A stretch of DNA of 64,000 nucleotides from Candidatus Paceibacterota bacterium (GCA_035452965.1 DAOTCE010000008.1:62001-126000); one strand, 5' to 3'. Positions 15,726 through 25,157 are shown, numbered from the stretch's first letter. The notes: generated by a model not told the origin, from the sequence alone. Numbers and translations: made by a program.

Positions 15726-17228
15726 ATGGATTCCAAGTCTGAGCATCTTGAAAACCGACGAAACCGCTTTTGTCCAGTCTATCCTGCGCTACTCCTATTC
15801 CTGACAATTGGTTTACCTCCCGCTCTGCACGCAGCGGTCGCGAACAGCCGTCCGAACATCCTCTTCCTCTTCGCCGACGACCAGCGGGCTGACACCATTG
15901 GCGCCTGGGGCAATCCACATATAAAGACACCAACCCTGGACAAGCTGGTTGACGCAGGATGCAGCTTCCGGCGCAATTACATCTTTGGTGGCAATAGCGG
16001 TGCGGTTTGCATGCCGAGCCGGGCCATGCTGATGAGCGGGAGATCCTGGTTCCAGGTAGATACCAAGAAGATCAGCGATGCAAAGTTGATGCCCGAGCTG
16101 CTCAAGGAAAACGGCTATGTAACCTTCGGCACCGGCAAATGGCACAATGGCCAGGAATCCTGGCTGCGGGCATTCCAGCGGGGAAAGACGGTGATGTTCG
16201 GGGGCATGTCCGACCACTCCAAAGTCCCAGTGCAGGACCTTGGTTCGGACGGCAAGCTCACTCCCGAGCGCACGGGTGAGAAATTCTCCAGCGAGCTGTT
16301 TGCCGATTCGGTGATCGAGTTCCTCAAGAACCACGACGGCCAGAGGCCATTCTTCGCTTATGCAGCCTTTACCGCGCCGCACGACCCGAGGATGCCGCCG
16401 CCCCGGCAGCTCAAGTTCTATTACCGCAACAAACCGCCGCTGCCACAGAACTTCCAGCCGCAATTCCCCTTCGATAACGGCCACATGACCAAGTGCCGGG
16501 ATGAGAACTTGGCGGCCTGGCCCCGCGCCGAGGCGGTGATCCGCGACCAACTGGCCGAATACTACGGTATGATCACCCACTTGGACCGCCAGATCGGGCG
16601 CATCCTCAAGGCCCTCAAACAGAGCGGCATGGCGGACAACACGATCATCATCTATTCCGCCGACAATGGCTTGGCCCTCGGCAGCCATGGGCTGCTGGGC
16701 AAGCAGAACGTCTTCGAGCACAGCATGCGCGTGCCGCTTATCTTCGCCGGTCCGGGCATTCCGGCCGGCAAATCCATGCAGGCATTCACCTACCTGCTCG
16801 ACATCTTCCCGACCGTCTGTGACGTCACCGGCGTCAAAGCTCCGGATCGGATCGAGGGCGAGAGCCTTCGCCCATTGTGGGAAGGAAGAAAAGAGAAGGT
16901 CCGCGATTCAGTATTTCTTCCCTATATCCAGATTCAGCGTGCGGTCCGCGATGAGCGATGGAAGCTGATCGCCTACACCCAGGTCGGTCATCTCCAGTTA
17001 TTCGACCTGCAACGCGATCCGGAGGAACAAACCAACTTGATAGACTTGCCGCAACATGCGGGAGAAACCCGACGGCTCCTCGCCTTGATGAAAGAATGGC
17101 AGGCCCGATTCGGCGACACGCTCGAAGTGCCGGCGGCCAGCAAGCCGTTCAAACCAATAGACCTGACCGGCAAGCAGCGCACGCCCGATCAGTGGCAACC
17201 CGATTGGATCCTGAAGAAGTATTTCTGA
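15726..17228 (+). CDS. Secreted sulfatase (formylglycine-dependent, type I)
   Basis: 500 aa with a hydrophobic export signal at about 20-37 (PALLLFLTIGLPPALHA). Seen: the metal-binding start NILFLFADDQRADTIGAWGN, the formylglycine motif C-M-P-S-R at 95-99 (Cys is matured by an FGE or anSME enzyme not in this window), GTGKWHNG, and SADNGLALGSHGLLGKQNVFEHSMRVP. Hydrolyses sulfate esters, probably from polysaccharides. Divergent from the PIG-L deacetylase, 226 bases apart, so a shared regulatory region is possible. It lacks the C-terminal module seen on that neighbour. Confidence 0.92.
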   Translation: MDSKSEHLENRRNRFCPVYPALLLFLTIGLPPALHAAVANSRPNILFLFADDQRADTIGAWGNPHIKTPTLDKLVDAGCSFRRNYIFGGNSGAVCMPSRAMLMSGRSWFQVDTKKISDAKLMPELLKENGYVTFGTGKWHNGQESWLRAFQRGKTVMFGGMSDHSKVPVQDLGSDGKLTPERTGEKFSSELFADSVIEFLKNHDGQRPFFAYAAFTAPHDPRMPPPRQLKFYYRNKPPLPQNFQPQFPFDNGHMTKCRDENLAAWPRAEAVIRDQLAEYYGMITHLDRQIGRILKALKQSGMADNTIIIYSADNGLALGSHGLLGKQNVFEHSMRVPLIFAGPGIPAGKSMQAFTYLLDIFPTVCDVTGVKAPDRIEGESLRPLWEGRKEKVRDSVFLPYIQIQRAVRDERWKLIAYTQVGHLQLFDLQRDPEEQTNLIDLPQHAGETRRLLALMKEWQARFGDTLEVPAASKPFKPIDLTGKQRTPDQWQPDWILKKYF

Positions 17229-17305
17229 GACCAGAGGCAGGCGGGCTTAGGCTCGAGCCAGGCCGTAATGTCGCTCCCCCAGTTGGGAACCCAAACCACT
17301 GAAAC

Positions 17306-17381
<76 letters not shown>

Positions 17382-17507
17382 CGCACTGGAGATGAATGGT
17401 AACCGCGAGCGGCGCGATGTCAACCCCCAGCCCGAGCTCCCAAGCCCCCAGGGCGGCTGGAACGTCAAAGCTTGAACTCCGAATGCGTGGCTGTAATCTG
17501 CGGCCCC

Positions 17508-18896
17508 ATGAATTCGCTGCTGCTGACCAGCGGACGGGTCATTGACCCCGCCAACCATTTGGACGCCCGCGCCGATTTGCTGATTTGCCAGGGGAAGATT
17601 GCCGCCGTAGGGCCAGACGCAGCCGCCAAGGCTCCCGCTGACGTCGAAAGGATGGATGTCAAGGGGTTGGTGGTTTGCCCGGGGTTGATTGATTTGCATG
17701 TCCATTTGCGCGAGCCCGGACAGGTGGCCAAGGAGACCATTGCCACGGGCACTGCCGCCGCTGCGCGCGGCGGGTTTACGTCGGTGGTCTGCATGCCCAA
17801 TACTTCGCCGGCGATTGATAATGCCGGGACGGTGGCTTTGATCCACGAGCGTGCCAGGGAGCAGGGAGTGGTCAATGTTTGCGTCGCCGGTGCCATCACC
17901 AAGAGTCTCGCGGGCGAAGAACTGGCGCCGATCGGCTCGCTCAAAAGGGCAGGGGTGGTGGCGATTACCGATGACGGGCATTGTGTGCAGAATAACGAGT
18001 TGATGCGCCGGGCGCTGGAATATGCGAAGATGTTCGATCTGCCGGTAATGGACCATTGCCAGGATTACTCCCTGGTAACGGAGGGCGTGATGCGCGAAGG
18101 CTATTGGAGCACGGTGCTGGGCCTGCGTGGCTGGCCAGCAGCCGGAGAAGAGATGATTGTGGCGCGGGATATCCTACTGGCTGAAATGACGGGAGCGCGC
18201 GTGCATTGCCAGCATGTCAGCGCGGCGGGCAGCGTGCAGTTGCTGCGCGAGGCGAAGAAGCGCGGCGTGCCGGTGTCCGGCGAAGCTTGTCCGCATCATT
18301 TTACGCTCACGGATGCGGCGGTGGCTGGCAGCGAGAAATTCTTCGCGACAGATGGCAAGGCCGTTTTTGGTTTGGATTCACGCCGCGGTCCGCTGCCGAG
18401 CTGGCCGGTGTATGACACAAACTTCAAGATGAATCCCCCGCTTGGATCGGCGCGTGATCGGGAAGCCATTCTCGAAGGGCTGACCGACGGCACCTTGGAG
18501 GCCATTGGCAGCGACCACGCGCCGCATTGCGACTACGAGAAAGACGTGGAATTCGACTACGCGCCGTTCGGCATCACCGGCCTGGAAACCGAACTGGCCC
18601 TCTCGCTGATGCAGCTTTACCACACCAATCGCCTCAGCCTGGCTGATGTGATCGCGAAGCTTACGGTCGGGCCCGCCAGGCTCCTGCGCCTGGCAAGCGG
18701 GACGCTAAGCGTCGGCGCGGTGGCCGATGTGACGGTGTTTGACCCGAACCGCGACTGGGTATTTGAGCGTGCAAACACCGCGAGCAAGGCTTCGAACAGC
18801 CCCTTCTATGGCTGGCCGCTGCGCGGCAAAGCGGTTGCCACGATTGTAGCTGGCCGGAAGCTATGGGCCGAGAACGCTACACTGGCACCGGCGTGA
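17508..18896 (+). CDS. pyrC: Dihydroorotase
   Basis: Third step of pyrimidine synthesis: carbamoyl-aspartate to dihydroorotate. 462 aa from ATG 17508 (MNSLLLTSGRVIDP); a TTG at 17472 is in frame but adds nothing conserved. Zinc motif DLHVHLREPGQ (His 64, His 66), GGFTSVVCMPNTSPAID, MDHCQDYSL, VHCQHVSAAGSV and SDHAPH are all present, as expected of the class I (long) form. Followed 21 bases later by carA, so the pair makes a small pyrimidine operon; pyrB is not in the window. Confidence 0.94.
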   Translation: MNSLLLTSGRVIDPANHLDARADLLICQGKIAAVGPDAAAKAPADVERMDVKGLVVCPGLIDLHVHLREPGQVAKETIATGTAAAARGGFTSVVCMPNTSPAIDNAGTVALIHERAREQGVVNVCVAGAITKSLAGEELAPIGSLKRAGVVAITDDGHCVQNNELMRRALEYAKMFDLPVMDHCQDYSLVTEGVMREGYWSTVLGLRGWPAAGEEMIVARDILLAEMTGARVHCQHVSAAGSVQLLREAKKRGVPVSGEACPHHFTLTDAAVAGSEKFFATDGKAVFGLDSRRGPLPSWPVYDTNFKMNPPLGSARDREAILEGLTDGTLEAIGSDHAPHCDYEKDVEFDYAPFGITGLETELALSLMQLYHTNRLSLADVIAKLTVGPARLLRLASGTLSVGAVADVTVFDPNRDWVFERANTASKASNSPFYGWPLRGKAVATIVAGRKLWAENATLAPA

Positions 18897-18917
18897 CTGC
18901 GTGCTGATGGCTTTGGA

Positions 18918-20066
18918 ATGAACGCTATTTTGGCTCTGGAAGACGGCTCGGTGTTTCACGGCACTGGTTTTGGCGCCCGCGCCTCGGCCTGTGGAGAGGT
19001 TTGTTTCAACACCTCCATGACCGGCTACCAGGAAATTCTAACCGATCCCTCTTACAAAGGCCAAATTGTCACGATGACCTACCCCCTCATCGGCAATTAC
19101 GGCGTCAATCGGCGCGATGTGGAATCCTGGTGCTCGCATGTCGCGGGATTTGCCATTCGTGAACTCTCGCCCGTCGTCAGCAACTGGCGCGCGGAGATTT
19201 CGCTGGCGGAGTACCTTGAGCAGAACGGTATTCCAGGCATCGAAGGCTTTGACACCCGGGCGCTGACCCGGAAACTTCGTGTGCGCGGGGCGCTCAAAGG
19301 GTTCATTTCGACGGAAGGAACCAGCGCCGCGGAGGCGGTGCAACGAGCCAAGGATTGGCCAGGTTTATTGGGCGTTGACTACGTCAAGGAGGTGACCCAC
19401 AAGGAGCCATTTCTCTGGGATCAGAATGAAGAGCAGAGCGCGAACTTCAAGCTGGCCCGTGGGGCTGACGCAGCTACAGCACACGAGCCCCTCCCAAAGG
19501 CGGACATGCCGATTGTGGCGTATGATTACGGCATGAAGTACAACATCCTGCGCCGGCTGCGGCAGCATGGTTTCAAGACCCAAGTGGTGCCGGCGACAGC
19601 CACGGCCGCCGAGGCGTTGCAGTTCAAGCCGGCAGGCATTTTCCTTTCCAACGGGCCGGGGGACCCGGCGGCGCTCGGATACGCTGTTCAAGCTGTCAGC
19701 GACCTAATCAAGACCGGCCTGCCGATCTTCGGGATATGCCTTGGCCACCAGATTCTGGGGCAGGCGTTCGGCGGGAAGACCTTTAAACTGAAGTTCGGCC
19801 ACCGGGGCGGCAACCAACCCGTCAAGGACTTGGAATCCGGCAGGGTCGAGATTACCGCGCAGAACCACGGGTTTGCGGTGGATCCAAGGACGCTGCCGGC
19901 GGATGTGGTTGTGGATCGCATCAACCTTAACGATCAGACCGTCGAGGGCATGCGCCACAGAACTAAATCCATCTTCTGTGTGCAGTATCACCCGGAGGCG
20001 TCGCCGGGGCCGCACGACTCCACGGGCCTGTTTGCCCGGTTCCGCGCGATGATCGAGAAGCGTTGA
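18918..20066 (+). CDS. carA: Carbamoyl-phosphate synthase small (glutaminase) subunit
   Basis: 382 aa, usual length. The N-terminal half begins ILALEDGSVFHGTGFGA and has TGYQEILTDPSYKGQIVTMTYPLIGNYG; the C-terminal class I glutamine amidotransferase domain has the nucleophile in IFGICLGHQILG (Cys about 274) and the His/Glu pair in QYHPEASPGP (about 358-360). Supplies ammonia to CarB for pyrimidine and arginine synthesis. Second gene after pyrC; carB is not adjacent. Confidence 0.96.
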   Translation: MNAILALEDGSVFHGTGFGARASACGEVCFNTSMTGYQEILTDPSYKGQIVTMTYPLIGNYGVNRRDVESWCSHVAGFAIRELSPVVSNWRAEISLAEYLEQNGIPGIEGFDTRALTRKLRVRGALKGFISTEGTSAAEAVQRAKDWPGLLGVDYVKEVTHKEPFLWDQNEEQSANFKLARGADAATAHEPLPKADMPIVAYDYGMKYNILRRLRQHGFKTQVVPATATAAEALQFKPAGIFLSNGPGDPAALGYAVQAVSDLIKTGLPIFGICLGHQILGQAFGGKTFKLKFGHRGGNQPVKDLESGRVEITAQNHGFAVDPRTLPADVVVDRINLNDQTVEGMRHRTKSIFCVQYHPEASPGPHDSTGLFARFRAMIEKR

Positions 20067-20180
20067 CTCAGGCATGGCGATGCTGACAAGCTGAGCACAG
20101 TGGCCCGGCTATTCTTGCATCTCACGTTTGCGTTTGACTGTGACTGGTCAGTAATGATAATCACGGCACTGAACTGAATT

Positions 20181-20696
20181 ATGGCCAAACTTGTTGTCCT
20201 CAGCCCGGGAATGACGGGACGCAGCCAGGAGTTGAAGCTGGACAAGACCACTATCGGCCGGGTCGAGGATAACACGTTCCAGATTGCCGAGCCTTCCGTG
20301 TCCAGTCACCACTGCGAAGTGGTGTTGCGCGGCAGCGAGGTGGTGGTCCGGGACCTCAACTCCACCAACGGCACCTTCATCAACGGCGAGCGCGTGACCG
20401 AAAGCGTGCTCAAGCCCGGCCAGATTCTCCGCCTGGGCCAGATCGAAATGCGCTTTGAGACGGACGCCCCCGCGGCGCCCTCAAAGAAGCCGCTCGATCA
20501 TACACTCGTCATGCAGCGCGGTGTCAGCCTCAATGAGCTGGAGCAAGGCACCCACAGCGGCGGATTTGGCACCAAGGGCGCCGGGTTCTCGAAGAAAGAC
20601 GACAAGGGCAACAAGATCTTCTGGGGTGTGGTGGGCCTCGTCGGCGTTATAATCGTTGTGGTGCTCCTTTACGCCCTGACGATCGCTGGCAAGTAG
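20181..20696 (+). CDS. Tail-anchored FHA-domain protein
   Basis: 171 aa. An FHA phosphothreonine-binding domain covers about residues 23-95: TTIGRVEDNTFQIAEPSVSSHH holds the conserved Gly-Arg and Ser-x-x-His, and DLNSTNGTFINGERV the Ser-Thr-Asn-Gly-Thr core. A linker follows, then a transmembrane helix at 147-168 (IFWGVVGLVGVIIVVVLLYAL) right at the end, so the FHA domain faces the cytoplasm. Likely reads Ser/Thr-kinase output; the kinase at 44-46 kb is one candidate partner, which is inference. Its stop is one base from that of convergent hemB. Confidence 0.87.
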   Translation: MAKLVVLSPGMTGRSQELKLDKTTIGRVEDNTFQIAEPSVSSHHCEVVLRGSEVVVRDLNSTNGTFINGERVTESVLKPGQILRLGQIEMRFETDAPAAPSKKPLDHTLVMQRGVSLNELEQGTHSGGFGTKGAGFSKKDDKGNKIFWGVVGLVGVIIVVVLLYALTIAGK

Positions 20697-20697
20697 A

Positions 20698-21705
20698 TCA
20701 GGCCTCCTTCAACCAGCGGGCAACGTCCGCGGCTGCGTAGGTAATCAAGATATCCGCGCCCGCGCGGCGCATGGCCAGCAGACTCTCCAGCGTAACGGCG
20801 CGTTCGTTGATCCATCCCTTGGCGCCGGCTGCTTTTGCCATCGAATATTCGGCGCTCACCGCATAGGCGGCGGTCGGGTAGCCGAACTCGGCTTTCACGC
20901 GGTAGAGCACGTCGAGGTACGCCAGCGCCGGCTTGACCATCACAATGTCCGCGCCTTCCTGAATATCCAGCGCCACTTCGCGCAACGCTTCGGCTGCGTT
21001 GGCGGGGTCCATCTGGTAGCTGCGGCGGTCGCCGAATTTCGGCGCGGATTCGGCGGCTTCGCGAAACGGGCCGTAGAAGGCGGAGGCGAACTTGGCCGCG
21101 TAGGACATGATGGGCGTTTCCTGGAATCCGAGCCGGTCGAGTTCCGTTCGAATGGCGCGCACGCGCCCGTCCATCATGTCGCTGGGCGCCACCATATCCG
21201 CGCCGGCCTGCACGTGGCTGGCGGCAGTGCGGGCGAGCAGCTTCAACGTGGGGTCGTTTAGGATGCGGGGCCCGGACTTGTTGCTCTGGACGACGCCGCA
21301 ATGACCGTGCTCCATGTATTCGCACAGGCAAACGTCGGTGATGACCAGCAAGTCGGGCAGTTCCTTCTTGAGCAGCCGCACGGCCTGCTGCACCACGCCG
21401 TCGGCCGCATAGGCGCCGGAAGCCTTTTCGTCTTTCCGGTTAGGAATGCCGAACAGCAACACCGCCGGGACGCCACATTCGTGCGCCCTGGCGGCTTCGC
21501 GCACCAACTCATCCGGCGACAACTGAAACACCCCCGGCATTGCGGCAATGGGCCGTCGCAGCTTGCGTCCACTGCGGACGAACAACGGCAGGACTAATTG
21601 CCCGGCGTGCAGTCGCGTTTCCCTCACCAACTGTCGCAACAGGGGTGATTGGCGCAATCGCCGGGACCGGTAGGCCGGAAACTCTCCCACAGGATACAAA
21701 CGCAT
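20698..21705 (-). CDS. hemB: Delta-aminolevulinic acid dehydratase (porphobilinogen synthase)
   Basis: 335 aa. Condenses two 5-aminolevulinate molecules into porphobilinogen in tetrapyrrole synthesis. Zinc-site cysteines are in DVCLCEYMEHGHCG, which marks a zinc-dependent form. Schiff-base lysines are in SYAAKFASAFYGPFREAA and MVKPALAYLD, with GDRRSYQMDPANAAEALRE between. The start MRLYPVGEFPAYRSRRLRQ fits the family N-terminal arm. Single gene, converging on the FHA gene. Confidence 0.95.
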   Translation of the reverse strand: MRLYPVGEFPAYRSRRLRQSPLLRQLVRETRLHAGQLVLPLFVRSGRKLRRPIAAMPGVFQLSPDELVREAARAHECGVPAVLLFGIPNRKDEKASGAYAADGVVQQAVRLLKKELPDLLVITDVCLCEYMEHGHCGVVQSNKSGPRILNDPTLKLLARTAASHVQAGADMVAPSDMMDGRVRAIRTELDRLGFQETPIMSYAAKFASAFYGPFREAAESAPKFGDRRSYQMDPANAAEALREVALDIQEGADIVMVKPALAYLDVLYRVKAEFGYPTAAYAVSAEYSMAKAAGAKGWINERAVTLESLLAMRRAGADILITYAAADVARWLKEA

Positions 21706-22010
21706 AGCGGCATTCTACGTCCGCTCGCGGAACTTCAAAAGTCAAATTGCGGAGGTTGAATGACATCGCTTGCTGGTCCGGCGCAAATGAACGGAGCTTT
21801 GCCCGGCAATTGGCAGCCCAAGAGCCGCAGGCCTGGACCGGCCGGCTTTCAGCTTTGGGGGGACACCCAGGCAACCTTCGGCGCCAGGGCCGATGCCCGA
21901 ACTGTCTCAATATCGGGCACAGGCGGGGGAAGATTGTCCTGAGGTACTGGTCTAACAGGCTCCGCCGGCACCGCCTCACCGAGGCCCAAGCGCGTTGCGA
22001 ATTGCCGCCC
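21706..22010. other. Gap upstream of hemB with no supported gene
   Basis: About 300 bases upstream of hemB. A plus-strand frame runs across it into the next region, but its composition looks like a shadow and it has no recognisable motif. The hemB promoter should be here; I see no clear -35/-10 pair. Confidence 0.4.
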
Positions 22011-22268
22011 TTACGGTGCTTGCAGCGTGGCTCCGGTCCCCTGGTTGGGCTTCACGTGGTTGATCTTCACCTGGAGCGGAATGGCCGGCTGGGCTTGCTT
22101 GTTGAACGAGATGCTCAGTTTGCGCCGGCGCGAGTGGTCGTGCCCCTCGCGCGCGCGAATCTGTGTCAGGACCGCGCCGGGAATTCGCGGCGGCGGCCGC
22201 CGGTTGGAGATTTGGGCAAAGCCGCGCATCTCCAGCAACAATTTGAGCATTTGTACTTTGTCGGCCAT
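22011..22268 (-). CDS. Small basic protein of unknown function
   Basis: 85 aa from ATG 22268: MADKVQMLKLLLEMRGFAQI begins an amphipathic helix, followed by a basic Pro/Arg-rich stretch and a strand-like end (PAIPLQVKINHVKP). AAGG lies close before the ATG. Upstream in-frame starts (22370) add unlikely sequence. It is divergent from lptD, whose start is about 130 bases away. The regular start and sensible composition favour a real gene. I do not recognise the family. Confidence 0.45.
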   Translation of the reverse strand: MADKVQMLKLLLEMRGFAQISNRRPPPRIPGAVLTQIRAREGHDHSRRRKLSISFNKQAQPAIPLQVKINHVKPNQGTGATLQAP

Positions 22269-22399
22269 ACACCTTATCCGGAGGACCTGCCCGCAGTTCA
22301 CGTGCCAGAAGGCTGTGCTCCACGCATTGGAGCCGGGCGCCAGGGGTTGGAAATGCCGCTTGGCAGGCACGCCGGGTTTTGCTTAGCTCACGGCGCCCA

Positions 22400-24613
22400 A
22401 TGATAAGATCGCGGTTCATGCTCGCCCTCTCCCTGTGCGTCCTGGCGCTCCCGGGGGCGCTTCCCGCGCAGCAGCAGCCCGCTTGGGAAATGGAAGCGCT
22501 GACCGATCAGGGCTGGGCCGAGTTTGATTTTCAGACTGGTCTGGGCCTCGGCACCAACGGCGTGCTGGTGCGATTCGGCACTGCCTTCCTGACCGCCGAC
22601 CAGGTCAGTGTCAACCAGCAGTCGGGCCTGGTGGCGGCCGATGGCCAGGTCCGCATCCAAAGCGAGAACCAAGTCTGGGCCGGCGAGCATATCCGCTATA
22701 ACTTCAAGACCCGCCAACTCGAGGCGGAGCAATTTCGCACCGGCAAACCGCCGGTATTCGCCTCGGGCGAGGGCCTGCACGGCGACCTGACCAACCGCGT
22801 CTATATCGCCACCAACGGCGTCGTGACCACCGACGATGTGGCCGAACCCACGGTCAAGGTTCGCGCCAAGCACCTCAAGATTATCCCCGGCGACCGAGTC
22901 GTGGCCCGCCACGCGACGCTTTATGTGGCGGGGGTTCCCTCGTTCTACTTCCCTTATTACTCGCGCAAGCTGGCGCCGCGTTCCAACAACTTCCGCTTTG
23001 TGCCCGGGTATCGCAGCAGTTTTGGGCCATACCTGCTCAGCAGCTACGACTACTTTTACAATGACGTGCTGGATGGCACCATCCACGCCGATTATCGCGA
23101 GCGGCGCGGTTTCGGGGTCGGGCCGGACCTCAATTATCACTTTGGCCGCTGGGGCGATGGGTCATTGCGGTATTACTACCTGCACGACCAGGATCCCGAC
23201 GCGGATGACACGTATGGCGGGATTCCGGACAACCGGCAGCGCGTTTACTTCACCTATCAAGCCAATCCCGCAACCAATTTTACCGTCAAGGGCGTTGTCC
23301 GTTACCAGGGCGACACCAATATTGTCCGCGAGTTCTTCGAGGGAGAATACCGCCAGAACCCGCAGCCCAGCACATACGTGGAAATCAACAAGTTCTGGCA
23401 GAATTTCAGCCTCGACACCTATGTCCAGCCCCGGGTCAACGACTTCCTCGAAACCGTGGAACGTTTGCCGGACGTCCGGTTGACCGGCTACCGCCAGCAG
23501 TTGGGGGCCCTGCCCGTGTATTACGAAAGCGAGAGTTCCGCCGGCTATTACCGCCGCCTGTTCGCGGAAACCAATTCGAGCTTCTCGACGCCTGATTTCT
23601 ATGCGGCCCGAGCGGACACCTACCATCAACTGCTGCTGCCGCAAACCTTGTTCGGCTGGCTCAACGTCACCCCGCGGGTCGGGGGCCGCCTCACTTACTA
23701 TAGTTCGGCCTCGGGCACCGGCGCCACCACCGGCGAACGGACCCGCGGTGTCTTTAACACCGGCGCCGAGCTGTCCTTCAAGGCCTCGCGGCTCTGGCCG
23801 GAGGCCCATAGCGACCTCTTTGAACTCAATGGCCTCCGCCACATCGTCCAGCCTTCTGTCAACTACGTCTATGTGCCCCGGCCCAACTACCGGGGCGTTC
23901 AAGACCTGCCGCAGTTTGACTATGAACTGCCGAGCCTGCGCCTCCTGCCGATTGATTTCCCCGACTACAACTCCATTGACTCCATTGACAGCCAGAACGT
24001 GATGCGCTTCGGGCTGCACAACAAGCTCCAGACCAAGCGCCACGGGAAGGTTGTCAACCTCCTGACCTCCGACCTCTATACCGACTGGCGACTGAAACCC
24101 AACTCCCAGCAAACCACTTTCGCCGATTTTTACTCCGACCTCAGCTTCAAACCGCGCTCCTGGCTGAGTCTCAACTCGGAAACTCGCTACAGCATCCAGG
24201 GCGGCTACTGGCGGTTTTCCCACACCACCCTTAACCTGCACCCCCACAAGTCGTGGAGCTGGACGCTGGGCCAGCTCTATCTTCGCGACGATTTCAGCAC
24301 CGAGCCCACCGCCTTTGGCACCGGCAACAACCTCTTCACCAGCTCGCTGCTGATCCGTTTCAACGAGAACTGGGGGCTGCGCACCGCACACTGGTTTGAA
24401 GCCCGGACCGGAACGTTGCAGGAACAGAGCTATTCCATCTTCCGCGATCTTCGAAGCTGGACCGCGGCCCTCAGTTTCATCCTGCGCGACGATCCCAACC
24501 ACCCGCAGGATTTCACCGTCGCCTTCACATTCTGGCTCAAGGCGTTTCCGCGGTTGGGTCGCGGCCCCGAGGCTGGCTACCACGCCTCCCTGGCCGACAG
24601 CCTGGATCCCTGA
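22400..24613 (+). CDS. lptD: LPS-assembly outer-membrane protein LptD
   Basis: 737 aa from ATG 22400 (MIRSRFMLALSLCVLALPGALPAQ, signal peptide); the TTG at 22379 is unlikely. The N-terminal part (about 50-170) is an OstA/LptA-type beta-jellyroll (VLVRFGTAFLTADQVSVNQQSGLVAADGQVRI), followed by LYVAGVPSFYFPYYSR and a long C-terminal region rich in alternating aromatic strands (YYYLHDQDPDADD..., RLTYYSSAS), as in an outer-membrane barrel. Inserts lipopolysaccharide in the outer leaflet with LptE. Presence implies an LPS-bearing Gram-negative envelope. Only one Cys pair can be suspected, so disulfide control like that in E. coli is not evident. Confidence 0.85.
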   Translation: MIRSRFMLALSLCVLALPGALPAQQQPAWEMEALTDQGWAEFDFQTGLGLGTNGVLVRFGTAFLTADQVSVNQQSGLVAADGQVRIQSENQVWAGEHIRYNFKTRQLEAEQFRTGKPPVFASGEGLHGDLTNRVYIATNGVVTTDDVAEPTVKVRAKHLKIIPGDRVVARHATLYVAGVPSFYFPYYSRKLAPRSNNFRFVPGYRSSFGPYLLSSYDYFYNDVLDGTIHADYRERRGFGVGPDLNYHFGRWGDGSLRYYYLHDQDPDADDTYGGIPDNRQRVYFTYQANPATNFTVKGVVRYQGDTNIVREFFEGEYRQNPQPSTYVEINKFWQNFSLDTYVQPRVNDFLETVERLPDVRLTGYRQQLGALPVYYESESSAGYYRRLFAETNSSFSTPDFYAARADTYHQLLLPQTLFGWLNVTPRVGGRLTYYSSASGTGATTGERTRGVFNTGAELSFKASRLWPEAHSDLFELNGLRHIVQPSVNYVYVPRPNYRGVQDLPQFDYELPSLRLLPIDFPDYNSIDSIDSQNVMRFGLHNKLQTKRHGKVVNLLTSDLYTDWRLKPNSQQTTFADFYSDLSFKPRSWLSLNSETRYSIQGGYWRFSHTTLNLHPHKSWSWTLGQLYLRDDFSTEPTAFGTGNNLFTSSLLIRFNENWGLRTAHWFEARTGTLQEQSYSIFRDLRSWTAALSFILRDDPNHPQDFTVAFTFWLKAFPRLGRGPEAGYHASLADSLDP

Positions 24614-24716
24614 TCCTGCCATCCATCTCCCCACCGGATGGTTGACAACGCTGAGGGGGGCGTACCCTGGCGTTGGCCTGCAACAGGCCGGAGGATGGCT
24701 TGTCAATGCGGTTAGG

Positions 24717-24766
24717 CTACGGTGTGGTTCCCATGGGGGCCGACCCCCATGGGAACCACACCGTAG
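24717..24766. repeat. Perfect palindrome, 23-bp arms, CCGA loop (element copy 2)
   Basis: Left arm 24717-24739 begins CTACGGTGTGGTTCCC and ends ATGGGGG; loop CCGA; right arm 24744-24766 ends AACCACACCGTAG. No mismatch in 23 pairs. Related to the palindrome at 13041-13080 and, by its right half, to the tandem array at 39346-39397. Lies in the lptD-ylbF convergent gap. Confidence 0.9.
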
Positions 24767-24845
24767 CACCACCATGCCGTCACCGTATTCTAAAGCCAAA
24801 GGTGCCGGGGTCAGCAGGGACTGGAGGAGGTTGGCAGGCAGTATA

Positions 24846-24866
24846 ACTGTCCTAAAAATGGACAGT
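24846..24866. repeat. Small AT-looped hairpin
   Basis: ACTGTCC (24846-24852), loop TAAAAAT, GGACAGT (24860-24866). No following T-run, so terminator function is uncertain. Confidence 0.5.
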
Positions 24867-24985
24867 GCTCGGTTTGGAAGTCGGGGGTGCCAATTCGGTC
24901 ATGGTTGACCGGATGAGGGGGTTATATGCCACATCCAAGTGCAAATGGCGCTGATGGGTTGCGAGGTCTGTGGAATTTGCGTCCG

Positions 24986-25027
24986 CCGGGCATTATGCCC
25001 GGCTCCACGGCAGGCAGGATGCCTGCC
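24986..25027. repeat. Two adjacent GC-rich hairpins
   Basis: First: CCGGGCAT (24986-24993) against ATGCCCGG (24995-25002). Second: GGCAGGCA (25009-25016), loop GGA, TGCCTGCC (25020-25027). They are six bases apart, between convergent genes. They resemble REP-type intergenic elements or T-less terminators. Confidence 0.55.
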
Positions 25028-25157
25028 GCTTCCGCGCTGAGTGGTTTCCGGAATGTGGGTGTGGGCTGGCAGGACAACGCGCGCATCGGGAGTGCGGCAG
25101 GCTCCTGCCCTGCTTGCTTTCCCTCGCGAGGCCCTCGTCACTGCTGAGGGGCTGGCG

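Larger units (their letters stand above)
24614..25157. other. Convergent intergenic gap rich in hairpins
   Basis: 540 bases between the stops of lptD and the YlbF-like gene. No gene is supported. It contains the large palindrome (24717-24766) and several further hairpins, listed separately. Some may end transcription from both sides, but none has a run of T. Confidence 0.6.

Noticed and set aside
21747..22403. Plus-strand frame of 218 codons between hemB and lptD
   Set aside because: Runs into the lptD start and has mixed Arg/Leu/Pro/Gly composition without motifs; the minus-strand 85-codon frame is more convincing.
23162..24799. Long antisense frame (545 codons) over lptD
   Set aside because: The plus-strand gene has a signal peptide and a barrel pattern; the antisense product has no recognisable feature and runs past the palindrome.
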